A stretch of DNA of 42,451 nt from JAGZHZ01 sp963929865. Lineage in GTDB: Bacteria; Bacillota; Clostridia; Lachnospirales; Lachnospiraceae. The translations under genes were made by a program, and so were the position numbers. Of this stretch, positions 16,388 through 23,916 are shown piece by piece. The stretch's first letter is position 1, and the number at the start of each line of letters is the position of its first letter. The stretch spans positions 1-42,451 of the forward strand of contig CAWVKK010000026.1 of assembly GCA_963929865.1 (NCBI GenBank), in the 5' to 3' direction. The notes under the pieces were generated by a model. The model was given only the letters and a program-made list of their open reading frames with translations. It did no database searches and was not told the origin of the DNA.

Positions 16388-17410
16388 TTATTTCTGATCG
16401 TCGTATCCGTTTGGATTGTTGGACTGCCATCTCCAGGAATCCTCGCACATCTCATCGATGCCGTATTTTGCTTCCCATCCCAATTCTGCTTTTGCCTTTG
16501 ACGGGTCAGCGTAGCATGTCGCGATATCGCCTGGTCTTCTCGGCTTGATCTGATAGTTGAGCTTCTTGCCGCATGCTTTTTCAAATGCGTGAAGCACATC
16601 CATTACGCTGTATCCTTTTCCGGTACCCAGGTTGTAAATCAGAACTCCCTTTTTCTCTGCAAGCTTTTCGATGGCTTTTACATGCCCCTGTGCAAGGTCC
16701 ACCACATGGATATAGTCGCGGACTCCTGTTCCGTCCGGCGTGTCATAATCGTTTCCGAATACGCCCAGGCATTCCAGTTTTCCTACCGCTACCTGCGCGA
16801 TATAAGGAAGCAGGTTGTTCGGGATTCCCTTTGGATCCTCTCCGATCTTTCCTGATTTGTGCGCGCCGATCGGGTTAAAGTAGCGAAGCAGAATGACGTT
16901 CCACTCCGGATCTGCCGTATGAATATCTGTCAAAATCTGCTCCAGCATCGATTTTGTCTGTCCATATGGATTTGTGATTTTTCCCTTCGGGCATTCTTCT
17001 GTGATCGGCACAAACGCCGGATCTCCGTAAACGGTTGCTGAAGAGCTGAACACAATATTTTTTACGCCGTGCTCTCTCATCACATCGCACAGAACCAGAG
17101 TTCCTGTAATGTTATTGTAATAGTATTCGATCGGCTTTGCCACAGATTCTCCAACTGCTTTCAGACCGGCGAAGTGAATCACAGAATCGATGTTTTCTTT
17201 TTCGAAAATCTGCTCGATGGCACATTTGTCCAGAAGATCTGCCTCATAGAAGGTCAGTTTCTTTCCTGTGATCTCTTCGACTCTCTCCAGAGATTTTTTG
17301 CTGGAATTTACCAGATTGTCCACTACCACTACATCATACCCCTGATTGAGCAGCTCTACGCACGTATGGCTTCCAATGTATCCTGCTCCTCCTGTAACTA
17401 AAATTGACAT
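16388..17410 (-). CDS. galE: UDP-glucose 4-epimerase
   Basis: GalE interconverts UDP-glucose and UDP-galactose for galactose use and glycan precursors. The ATG at 17410 has GGAGGAGG upstream and gives 340 residues, the family length. The NAD-binding Rossmann motif is GGAGYIGS (G7, G10, G13). The SDR catalytic pair is Y149 and K153 in NPYGQTKS, with serines 122-124 before it. The frame extends 24 codons upstream, but these are lysine-rich and not conserved. No gal operon partners are near. A -10 (TACACT, 17473-17478) lies upstream but without a good -35, so an activator may be needed; the AraC gene beside it is divergent. Confidence 0.97.
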   Translation of the reverse strand: MSILVTGGAGYIGSHTCVELLNQGYDVVVVDNLVNSSKKSLERVEEITGKKLTFYEADLLDKCAIEQIFEKENIDSVIHFAGLKAVGESVAKPIEYYYNNITGTLVLCDVMREHGVKNIVFSSSATVYGDPAFVPITEECPKGKITNPYGQTKSMLEQILTDIHTADPEWNVILLRYFNPIGAHKSGKIGEDPKGIPNNLLPYIAQVAVGKLECLGVFGNDYDTPDGTGVRDYIHVVDLAQGHVKAIEKLAEKKGVLIYNLGTGKGYSVMDVLHAFEKACGKKLNYQIKPRRPGDIATCYADPSKAKAELGWEAKYGIDEMCEDSWRWQSNNPNGYDDQK

Positions 17411-17532
17411 ATCGTTTTCCTCCTCCGATTTCTCACGTTTTGCCTTTTTGGCTTCCTGTTCTTTACAGCTATAGTGTATCACTGATCTCCCGAAAAAAAA
17501 AGACAGAAACTTCTCAACTTTATGTAATTTTG

Positions 17533-17561
17533 TTGCAGAATTTCTGTTGTGTGATTATACT
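17533..17561 (+). promoter_or_regulatory. Promoter of the AraC-family gene
   Basis: The plus strand reads TTGCAG (17533-17538), 17 bp, TATACT (17556-17561), about 50 nt before the coding start. It is divergent from galE, and the two control regions share about 200 bp. Confidence 0.8.
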
Positions 17562-17617
17562 GGTCTTATAGCTTCTTTTTCTCCCAACACCAGTTTACAA
17601 AAGAAAGGATAATGGCT

Positions 17618-18463
17618 ATGAACGAAATTTTTAAAAATTCCTATACCGTCTCTGAAAAGGATCTCGTCTCTCTTTCTGTCTACAACGTCGGCTATCAAAA
17701 ATGCGAGCCTCTCTATACATGGGGACCGGGAATCCGCAATCATTATCTGATCCATTATATTATTTCCGGCCGGGGATATTTTAAAGTCAGAGGAAGGGTC
17801 TATACTCTGTGTGCCGGAGACTGTTTTCTCGTCTATCCGAACCAGGAAATCGTCTACTACGCGGATCAGAAAGATCCCTGGGAATACTGCTGGATCGGTT
17901 TTGCGGGAAGCGACGCGTCTTCCATTCTTGGCGCCACAGATTTCTCCGAGGACTCCCCTGTTTTGTTTTCCTGTGCGTTTGGGGAGGAAATTCAGAAACG
18001 GTTTCTCCACATTTATGCCATACGCGGCAATGATTTTAAAAACGCTGTGGAGATGACGGGAAATCTGTATACCGCGCTTGCGGTCTTTATGAAGGAGAGC
18101 AGCGTCCGAAAAAAGCGCGGCACTTACGATACGTATGTGCAGAAGGGTATTGAATACATCTCTTCCCACTATTCATATCCGATTACGGTCGAGGATATCG
18201 CAGACTATGCCGGAGTCAGCCGCAGCCACCTGTTCCGCGCTTTTCAGGAGTGTCTTGGCCAGTCTCCCAAGGAATTTTTGACGACCTTCCGTCTCAAACA
18301 GGCATGTTTTTTGCTGAAGTCATCTGATCTGTCCATTACCTCCATCGCCAACTCCGTCGGTTTTGACAGCAGCCTTTATTTTTCAAAAGCATTCCACAAG
18401 CACAAAGGCATGTCTCCCACAGAATACCAGAAGCGTCACAGCACCAAAAACGAGCCTGTATAA
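17618..18463 (+). CDS. AraC-family transcriptional regulator with cupin domain
   Basis: The N-terminal half (about 25-150) is an AraC-type cupin that binds small ligands (HYIISGRGYFKVRGR, then LCAGDCFLVYPNQEI). The C-terminal ~100 residues form the two helix-turn-helix units (VEDIADYAGVSRSHLFRAF and ITSIANSVGFDSSLYFSKAF) followed by GMSPTEYQK. Such proteins usually control sugar metabolism genes. ATG at 17618 is 8 nt from AAAGGA; an ATG two codons earlier is too close. Divergence from galE makes galE a candidate target. Its stop is 3 bp from the convergent radical SAM gene stop, with no terminator between. Confidence 0.92.
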   Translation: MNEIFKNSYTVSEKDLVSLSVYNVGYQKCEPLYTWGPGIRNHYLIHYIISGRGYFKVRGRVYTLCAGDCFLVYPNQEIVYYADQKDPWEYCWIGFAGSDASSILGATDFSEDSPVLFSCAFGEEIQKRFLHIYAIRGNDFKNAVEMTGNLYTALAVFMKESSVRKKRGTYDTYVQKGIEYISSHYSYPITVEDIADYAGVSRSHLFRAFQECLGQSPKEFLTTFRLKQACFLLKSSDLSITSIANSVGFDSSLYFSKAFHKHKGMSPTEYQKRHSTKNEPV

Positions 18464-18466
18464 GCG

Positions 18467-19393
18467 CTATTCCAGCCCTTCTGCGTCAAACGGCGGGATA
18501 AAGCTTTCCTGAGCGGTGTTTCCTTCCTGGATAAAGCCGTTTTCAATCCCGATGGAAAGCGCATACTCTGTCATCCACTCATACTCCCTTTTTGTAATTG
18601 TGCGGTTCAGCTCAGGATAGCGGGAAATTCCGGGCATCGGAGTATATTGGTTCATGAGGCTGATATAAATCTGATCTCCATATGTCTCTTTTAAATACCG
18701 GAGTACTTCTTTCGAATCCTTTCTGCATCCGGGCAAGATCAAGTGCCGCACGATGACTCCTTTTTTCATCATCCCGTCCGGCGTAAATTCAGGCTCAGGC
18801 ACCTGGCGCACCATTTCTTCAAGCGCCTGCTTTGCCCAGAAGCTGTAGTCTTCGGCTTGGGAGTATTTCCTGGCGAGCGCTCCGTCCATATATTTAAAGT
18901 CCGGCAGATAGATGTCTACAAGCCCTTCCATTCTCTTTAGCGTCTCCGGCTTTTCATACGCGCTGCTGTTGTAGACAACGGGAATCACAAGCCCCTGTTC
19001 TCTCGCTTTTTCCAGCGCTTCTGCAATCTGCGGGACATAGTGAGTCGGCGTCACCAGGTTGATATTGTGCGCCTTTTTTTCATTTTGCAGCTTTAAAAAA
19101 ATTTCGGCAAGATGAGCGGTCGTAATCTCTTTTCCCGTTTTTCCGCGGGAAATCAATTCGTTCTGGCAGAAAACGCATCCCATGGAGCATCCGCAGAAAA
19201 AGACGGCTCCGGACCCGCGCGTCCCCGAAATACACGGTTCCTCCCAAAAATGAAGCGCCGCGCGCGCCGCTTTTAAAGCTGCAGATACCCGGCAGAATCC
19301 GGCGCTGCCGCTGAGACGGTCCACTTTGCAGTTTCTCGGACAGAGCGTGCATGATTTCATCTCTTTTTCCCATGTTTTTTCTTTTCTTTCCAT
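18467..19393 (-). CDS. Radical SAM protein, PflX-like (COG1313)
   Basis: The 308-residue product has an N-terminal cysteine cluster (C15, C18, C22, C34 in CTLCPRNC and GFC), the conserved AALHFWEEPCISGTRGSG block, and the radical SAM triad C69-x3-C73-x2-C76 that binds the 4Fe-4S cluster cleaving S-adenosylmethionine. This matches the PflX group, relatives of pyruvate formate-lyase activating enzymes with no proven substrate. ATG at 19393 has GAGG and AAAGGG upstream. It lies 93 nt past rplQ, beyond the terminator, and no clear promoter is seen, so read-through is possible. A start 23 codons earlier would run into the terminator hairpin. Confidence 0.88.
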   Translation of the reverse strand: MERKEKTWEKEMKSCTLCPRNCKVDRLSGSAGFCRVSAALKAARAALHFWEEPCISGTRGSGAVFFCGCSMGCVFCQNELISRGKTGKEITTAHLAEIFLKLQNEKKAHNINLVTPTHYVPQIAEALEKAREQGLVIPVVYNSSAYEKPETLKRMEGLVDIYLPDFKYMDGALARKYSQAEDYSFWAKQALEEMVRQVPEPEFTPDGMMKKGVIVRHLILPGCRKDSKEVLRYLKETYGDQIYISLMNQYTPMPGISRYPELNRTITKREYEWMTEYALSIGIENGFIQEGNTAQESFIPPFDAEGLE

Positions 19394-19437
19394 CCCTTTA
19401 CCTCTTGTGTCTTTTCTGAAAGCTCTAGCCCGCACAT

Positions 19438-19476
19438 AAAAAATGACTGCCATGTTCTCCATGACAGTCTCTTTTT
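19438..19476. terminator. Intrinsic terminator after rplQ
   Basis: GACTGCCATG (19445-19454) pairs with CATGACAGTC (19460-19469), with one mismatch and a 5-nt loop. On the minus strand ATTTTTTATG follows. It ends the S10-spc-alpha cluster. The plus strand also has a T-run. Confidence 0.88.
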
Positions 19477-19486
19477 GCGGTTGTCC

Positions 19487-20023
19487 TTATACTAACTCTA
19501 ATAAAACTTCCATAGCGGCATCGCCCTTGCGCTGACCAATCTTAACGATTCTTGTGTATCCACCGTTGCGGTTTGCGTATTTCGGAGCGATCTCATCGAA
19601 TAATTTTGCAACCAGATCCACTTCTTTTGTGTTTTTCTTCTTTCCTGCAGACTCAGCCGGAACAGTTTTCACTGGATACAGAACCTTTAACATCTGTCTT
19701 CTCGCGTGAAGTCTGGAAGCGTTGTCTTTCTTGATTTCCTTCTGCACTTCATCGTATACCGTTACTTTCTTTCCGTCTACGACTTCCTTCACTCTCTTGC
19801 CGTCTTTGTCTTTGCGCGCTACTTTTGCGGTAACGGTAACCATCTCAAAGTTGTCTCTCTCTCTGACTGCCAGTGCGATCAGTCCTTCTGCAACCTTGCG
19901 GATTTCTTTTGCTTTTGCTTCTGTCGTAACAATCTTTCCGTTGTGGATCAGCGCTGTTACCTGATTTCTGATCAGAGCCTTTCTCTGATCTGAAGTTCTT
20001 GAAAGTTTTCTATAACCTGCCAT
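19487..20023 (-). CDS. rplQ: 50S ribosomal protein L17, long form
   Basis: L17 sits near the peptide exit tunnel. ATG at 20023 after GGAGG gives 178 residues, against about 116-128 in most bacteria. The N-terminal core (MAGYRKLSRTSDQRKALIRN) and the C-terminal GGYTRIVKIGQRKGDAAMEVL are normal. The extra residues form a charged insertion at about 78-150 (KDKDGKRVKEVVDGKKVTVY through ESAGKKKNTKEVDL). Long L17 forms are typical of Lachnospiraceae. It is the last gene of the alpha operon. Confidence 0.96.
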   Translation of the reverse strand: MAGYRKLSRTSDQRKALIRNQVTALIHNGKIVTTEAKAKEIRKVAEGLIALAVRERDNFEMVTVTAKVARKDKDGKRVKEVVDGKKVTVYDEVQKEIKKDNASRLHARRQMLKVLYPVKTVPAESAGKKKNTKEVDLVAKLFDEIAPKYANRNGGYTRIVKIGQRKGDAAMEVLLELV

Positions 20024-20091
20024 TTTTAAATTCCTCCATCTGTGGAACATCTCGACATGCTCTTATGGTCTTACTGCCAGGATGCTTTTTC

Positions 20092-20107
20092 GTGACGACC
20101 GCGTCAC
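20092..20107 (-). other. Hairpin in rpoA-rplQ gap
   Basis: GTGACG (20092-20097) and CGTCAC (20102-20107) form a perfect 6-bp stem with a 4-nt loop, inside a 167-nt gap upstream of rplQ that also contains a GCGG/CCGC tetrad pair. There is no U-run, so it is not a terminator. It may be a processing or regulatory element. Confidence 0.45.
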
Positions 20108-20190
20108 TTTTCCATTCATGTGCTTCACCAGGCGGCTTTCCCGCTGCTGGCTGATCAGAGTCCGCGGATACTTCCGCTTTCTCCGCTCTT

Positions 20191-21150
20191 TTATTCGTCG
20201 CTCGGGTTCAGCTGAAGTCCAAGCTCTTTTAATTTTCCTAATACTTCTTCTAAAGATTTACGTCCCAGATTTCTTACCTTCATCATATCTTCTGAAGTTC
20301 TGTTGCATAACTCTTCTACGGTATTGATTCCGGCTCTCTTTAAGCAGTTGTAAGAACGAACGGACAGCTCCAATTCGTCGATGCTCATCTCCAGGACTTT
20401 TTCCTTTTCATTGTCTTCCTTTTCCACCATAATCTCTGCAGATTTTGCGTTCTCAGAAAGATCAATAAACAGACTTAAATGTTCGCTCAGTACCTTGGCA
20501 GCCAGGCTGACCGCCTCGTCAGGAGCCAGCGTGCCGTTTGTATAGACATCCAGTGTCAGCTTGTCATAGTCCGTAATCTGTCCTACACGTGTGTTTTCCA
20601 CCATCAGATTGACGCGCTCTACCGGCGTATAAATAGAATCCACCGCAATCACACCGATCGGCATGTCTTCGCTTTTGCCTTTCTCCGCGCTCACATAGCC
20701 GCGTCCCTTTGTGATCGTCAATTCCATGTACAATTTGCTGTCCGGTCCGCCGTTTAAGGTAGCGATAATCTGATCCGGATTCATAATCTCGATATCCTGA
20801 TCAACCTGAATGTCGGCAGCCGTCACAACGCCTTCCCCTTCGAATTCAATATAAGCTACTTTTGCCTCGTTTGTCTCGCTTTTATTCTGAATTGCCAGAG
20901 ATTTGATATTCATGATAATCTCTGTAACGTCTTCCTTGACGCCTGGAATCGAGCTGAATTCATGCAGTACGCCTTCAATCTTCACCTGGCTTACAGCAGC
21001 GCCCGGCAAAGAAGAAAGCATAATTCTTCTCAGGGAATTCCCCAGAGTCGTTCCATAACCTCTCTCCAGCGGCTCTACAACAAATCTGCCGTATTTTTTA
21101 TCTTCTGATATCTCAGCTATCTCTATTTTGGGTTTATTAAAATCGAACAC
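20191..21150 (-). CDS. rpoA: RNA polymerase alpha subunit
   Basis: Alpha dimerises to start RNA polymerase assembly, and its C-terminal domain binds UP elements and activators. The 319 residues show the N-terminal assembly domain (RFVVEPLERGYGTTLGNSLRR at about 22-42) and the C-terminal domain (VRSYNCLKRAGINTVEEL, then MKVRNLGRKSLEEV) joined by a glutamate-rich linker. The start codon is GTG at 21150 with GGAGGGG upstream. It sits between rpsD and rplQ as usual. Confidence 0.98.
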   Translation of the reverse strand: MFDFNKPKIEIAEISEDKKYGRFVVEPLERGYGTTLGNSLRRIMLSSLPGAAVSQVKIEGVLHEFSSIPGVKEDVTEIIMNIKSLAIQNKSETNEAKVAYIEFEGEGVVTAADIQVDQDIEIMNPDQIIATLNGGPDSKLYMELTITKGRGYVSAEKGKSEDMPIGVIAVDSIYTPVERVNLMVENTRVGQITDYDKLTLDVYTNGTLAPDEAVSLAAKVLSEHLSLFIDLSENAKSAEIMVEKEDNEKEKVLEMSIDELELSVRSYNCLKRAGINTVEELCNRTSEDMMKVRNLGRKSLEEVLGKLKELGLQLNPSDE

Positions 21151-21197
21151 TAGAAAAGCCCCTCCTTTTGGGTCATCATTTTTTTGAGGGTGACAAA

Positions 21198-21231
21198 ATC
21201 ACGGATGCCCATTCTTCTTATCATCCATGAT
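21198..21231 (-). other. 10-bp hairpin between rpsD and rpoA
   Basis: ATCACGGATG (21198-21207) pairs with CATCCATGAT (21222-21231) through one G-U and a 14-nt loop. It begins just past the rpsD stop and lies before the rpoA ribosome binding site. There is no U-run after it, so it suggests a leader or mRNA-stability element. Confidence 0.5.
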
Positions 21232-21234
21232 TGA

Positions 21235-21828
21235 TTATTTTGAATATAACTCGACGATCAGCATCTCGTTAACCGGAACATCGATTACTTCTCTGGACGG
21301 AAGCTCTTTTACGGTTGCCTTTAAAGCTTCTGTGTCCGCCTCGATCCATTCCGGTACAAGTCTTCCTGACGTTGCGTCCAGAATGTCTTTATATCTCTGA
21401 GAACCTTTGCATTTCTCTTTGATTTCGATCACATCTCCGGCTTTTGTTAAGTAAGATGGAATGTTAACCTGTTTTCCGTTCACCAGAACATGCTTGTGGT
21501 CAACGATCTGTCTTGCTTCTTTTCTTGTTCTTGCCATTCCGGCACGGAACACTACGTTGTCCAGTCTGGATTCCAGCATGGTCATCAGATTTGCACCTGT
21601 CATGCCTGGCATCTTTTCTGCCTTTTCATAGTAGTTTCTAAAAGGTTTTTCCAGAACGCCGTAGATAAATTTTGCTTTCTGTTTTTCTCTTAACTGTAAA
21701 CCGTACTCGCTCATTTTACGGTTTGCTCTTTTTAATTCCCTGTTGGATTTTTTATCTATTCCTAAATACATTGGCTCTAAACCAAGGGATCTACATCTTT
21801 TCAGTACAGGAACTCTGTTAATAGCCAT
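21235..21828 (-). CDS. rpsD: 30S ribosomal protein S4
   Basis: S4 initiates assembly of the small-subunit body. The 197-residue product has the RNA-binding S4 domain (about 88-150: MLESRLDNVVFRAGMARTRKEARQIVDHKHVLVNG). The N-terminus has one cysteine only, so this is the zinc-free form. ATG at 21828 follows TAGGAGG. In other bacteria S4 represses its own operon; a candidate structured region lies before rpsM, upstream in the same transcript. Confidence 0.98.
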   Translation of the reverse strand: MAINRVPVLKRCRSLGLEPMYLGIDKKSNRELKRANRKMSEYGLQLREKQKAKFIYGVLEKPFRNYYEKAEKMPGMTGANLMTMLESRLDNVVFRAGMARTRKEARQIVDHKHVLVNGKQVNIPSYLTKAGDVIEIKEKCKGSQRYKDILDATSGRLVPEWIEADTEALKATVKELPSREVIDVPVNEMLIVELYSK

Positions 21829-21847
21829 CTCGATCGATACCTCCTAA

Positions 21848-22243
21848 TTAGACTCTTCTGCGTTTTGGTGGACGACATCCGTTGTGTGGTACCGGAGTCA
21901 CGTCTGTGATACTGGTTACTTCAAGACCACATGCCTGAAGAGCGCGGATTGCTGCTTCACGTCCTGATCCCGGTCCTTTTACCATAACGTCTACGGTCTT
22001 CAGACCATGAATCAGCGCTGCCTTTGTCGCAGTTTCCGCTGCCATCTGAGCTGCATAAGGAGTAGATTTTCTTGAACCTCTAAATCCAAGACCACCGGCA
22101 CTTGCCCATGATAAGGCATTTCCCTCTGCATCTGTCAATGTCACGATTGTATTGTTAAAAGATGACTGGATATGTGCCTGTCCGCGTTCAACGTTTTTCT
22201 TAACACGCTTTTTTGTCACTTTTTTTGTAACTTTTTTAGCCAT
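21848..22243 (-). CDS. rpsK: 30S ribosomal protein S11
   Basis: S11 is a platform protein near the E site. The 131 residues carry a lysine-rich N-terminus (AKKVTKKVTKKRVKKNVERG), then the conserved AHIQSSFNNTIVTLTD and the C-terminal GCRPPKRRRV. It lies between rpsM and rpsD in standard alpha-operon order. Confidence 0.98.
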   Translation of the reverse strand: MAKKVTKKVTKKRVKKNVERGQAHIQSSFNNTIVTLTDAEGNALSWASAGGLGFRGSRKSTPYAAQMAAETATKAALIHGLKTVDVMVKGPGSGREAAIRALQACGLEVTSITDVTPVPHNGCRPPKRRRV

Positions 22244-22278
22244 TTTTAAACTAACCTACTTTCTCAATTATTCAATGA

Positions 22279-22647
22279 TTATTTCTTCTTATTCGCTACT
22301 GTTCTCTTAGGACCTTTTCTTGTTCTCGCATTTGTCTTTGTCTTCTGACCGCGGACCGGAAGTCCTTTTCTATGACGGATTCCTCGATAGCATCCGATTT
22401 CCTGCAGTCTCTTAATATTAAGAGCGATTTCTCTTCTCAAATCACCTTCAACAGTGTGTTCTGTATCGATCACGTCGCGGATTCTGGATACTTCTTCGTC
22501 TGTCAGATCTCTGACGCGGGTATCCGGATTTACGTTCGCTTTCTCCAGAATTTTCGTCGCGCTTACTCTACCGATTCCGTAGATATAAGTCAGCCCAATT
22601 TCTACACGTTTTTCTCTTGGTAAGTCTACACCAGCAATACGAGCCAT
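22279..22647 (-). CDS. rpsM: 30S ribosomal protein S13
   Basis: S13 sits in the subunit head and contacts tRNA and the large subunit. The 122 residues begin MARIAGVDLPREKRVEIGLTY and end in a basic tail (KGPKRTVANKKK). The normal GLPVRGQKTKTNARTRKG block is present. ATG at 22647 follows GGAGG. It is preceded by an unusually long 314-nt structured gap from rpmJ. Confidence 0.98.
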   Translation of the reverse strand: MARIAGVDLPREKRVEIGLTYIYGIGRVSATKILEKANVNPDTRVRDLTDEEVSRIRDVIDTEHTVEGDLRREIALNIKRLQEIGCYRGIRHRKGLPVRGQKTKTNARTRKGPKRTVANKKK

Positions 22648-22961
22648 GTAATATTTCCTCCATTTTCTTCCAAGACTATGACAATACGCAGCTCACTGCC
22701 CCGCAGTGCCTGAAATGTTGTGCGCACACCATAATCTTTGTCATATTGTTCCTAATTGAGGCATTCTCTCGAACGCCCAGCCGCAAAACTGCGACCTTTC
22801 CGATACTACTTTTCTCGGTATTAAAAAGCAATATCCCAATGGGGTTTCCACTGTTTTTATAAAATATCAGTATGAACAACACAGCCTGGCGGTTCATACT
22901 GCAGCCGCACAAAAAAAAATTTTCTGCACACTCTGAGCATGTGCACGGGCGTCAATCAAAA
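22648..22961 (-). promoter_or_regulatory. Structured 314-nt leader between rpmJ and rpsM
   Basis: No gene is seen here, and this gap is normally only tens of bases. In minus-strand order it holds: TGCACA/TGTGCA followed by GAAAA and nine T (about 22911-22942), like a weak terminator; a perfect 10-bp hairpin CAGTATGAAC (22868-22877) / GTTCATACTG (22892-22901); a possible promoter; and, next to the rpsM ribosome binding site, TATGACAA (22677-22684) pairing with TTGTCATA (22737-22744) around a CACTGC-CCC-GCAGTG hairpin and the palindrome TGTGCGCACA. It is probably a regulatory leader of the S13-S11-S4-alpha-L17 genes. Confidence 0.6.
22803..22831 (-). promoter_or_regulatory. Possible internal promoter before rpsM
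   Basis: The minus strand reads TTGCTT (22826-22831), 17 bp, TAGTAT (22803-22808). The -35 is good and the -10 moderate. It would give rpsM-rpsK-rpsD-rpoA-rplQ a leader of about 150 nt. Confidence 0.4.
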
Positions 22962-23075
22962 TCAGCCCTGTCTCTGTTTGTGTTTAGGATTTTCACAGAT
23001 AACTCTGATGCTTCCTTTTCTTTTAATGATTTTGCATTTCTCGCAAATAGGTTTTACTGATGATCTAACCTTCAT
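22962..23075 (-). CDS. rpmJ: 50S ribosomal protein L36
   Basis: This is a 37-residue zinc-ribbon protein of the large subunit, starting MKVRSSVKPICEKCKIIKRK and ending KHKQRQG. Zinc ligands C11, C14, C27 and H32 are all present, so this is the zinc-binding form. ATG at 23075 follows AAAGGAGG. It lies between infA and rpsM, the usual place. Confidence 0.97.
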   Translation of the reverse strand: MKVRSSVKPICEKCKIIKRKGSIRVICENPKHKQRQG

Positions 23076-23170
23076 TTGGTTAATCCTCCTTTCACAGTTA
23101 TCGAATCCGCCCTCTCAAAATGCGGGCACTCTGACGCTCCAGCGGCGTCTCCACAAAAAGTTCGCTTCAA

Positions 23171-23206
23171 ATTATACCACCTGCTTTTCAAAAAAGCAAG
23201 TGGTAT
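23171..23206 (-). promoter_or_regulatory. rpmJ promoter inside a 33-bp palindrome
   Basis: The minus strand reads TTGCTT (23194-23199), 17 bp, TATAAT (23171-23176). The promoter lies almost entirely within an inverted repeat: ATACCACCTGCTTTT (23174-23188) and AAAAGCAAGTGGTAT (23192-23206), 14 of 15 pairs plus one G-U, with a 3-nt loop. A transcript reading through from infA would fold this into a strong hairpin. No long U-run follows. The expected start is about 90 nt before rpmJ. Confidence 0.8.
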
Positions 23207-23250
23207 TTTGCCAGATTTTATTGATTTTTCGGCTTTTACAGCTGTTTTCT

Positions 23251-23469
23251 TTATTTATCTCTCCATGTAATTCTGCCTTTTGACAGATCATACGGAGAAA
23301 GTTCAATTTTTACTTTATCTCCCGGAAGAATTCTGATAAAATTCATTCTCAGTTTTCCGCTGATATGCGCCAACACGACATGTTTGTTTTCCAGCTCCAC
23401 CTTAAACATCGCGTTTGGCAGTTTCTCCAATACGGTTCCTTCTACCTCAATAACATCTGCTCTTGACAT
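23251..23469 (-). CDS. infA: Translation initiation factor IF-1
   Basis: IF-1 binds the 30S A site during initiation. The 72 residues form one S1/OB domain (VEGTVLEKLPNAMFKVELEN, then HISGKLRMNFIRILPGDKVKIELSPYDLSKGRITWR). ATG at 23469 is preceded by AGGAGG. It follows the KOW protein gene and precedes rpmJ. Confidence 0.98.
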   Translation of the reverse strand: MSRADVIEVEGTVLEKLPNAMFKVELENKHVVLAHISGKLRMNFIRILPGDKVKIELSPYDLSKGRITWRDK

Positions 23470-23553
23470 TTGATTTTAAACCTCCTGAAATTCATCTTTA
23501 CTCCTCGCTCCCTGCCGCGAGTGATTCCAAGCAGCGGCTGCCGTCTCCTTGTC

Positions 23554-23841
23554 TCATCCCTGCTCTTCTCTTACAGCTTCTTTTTCTTTTCGATAGCGCT
23601 TCAGTATATATTTAATCGTCTCATCTGTGACGGGCTTTTGCAAAAGAGTTTTCCATTCCTGCGGAATGTCTTTTACAAGCTGCACATGCTTGCGGTTTTT
23701 CTTTTTCGGTCTCGCAAGCGTCCTGAGTTCTCCGTCCACCAAAAAGAAAACGTCTTCTTTCTGATCCCAGATCACATAAAGTTTTCCTCTGTCATGCCCT
23801 GCCTTCGCTATGGCGAACATTCCCTTTTCATCAAAATTCAT
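23554..23841 (-). CDS. KOW-domain RNA-binding protein (L14e-like)
   Basis: The 95-residue basic protein has an N-terminal KOW-like beta barrel (FAIAKAGHDRGKLYVIW, residues 9-25) and a lysine-rich C-terminus. Proteins of this kind, annotated as L14e-like or KOW RNA-binding proteins, sit between map and infA in many clostridia. Their role is not established, though ribosome association is likely. ATG at 23841 follows GAGAGG. Confidence 0.85.
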   Translation of the reverse strand: MNFDEKGMFAIAKAGHDRGKLYVIWDQKEDVFFLVDGELRTLARPKKKNRKHVQLVKDIPQEWKTLLQKPVTDETIKYILKRYRKEKEAVREEQG

Positions 23842-23916
23842 CTCGATACCTCTCTGTGTTTGATGCAGACGGCTCTGCCGTTTTGCAGACTGCGGGTCTG
23901 ACTTCCTGCGGAAAAT

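Noticed and set aside
17473..17501. galE promoter
   Set aside because: The -10 TACACT is fair, but the -35 position is only a T-run, so no promoter is claimed.
17555..18169. 204-residue minus-strand frame opposite araC
   Set aside because: The AraC frame has cupin and helix-turn-helix motifs, a promoter and a ribosome binding site; the opposite frame has none.
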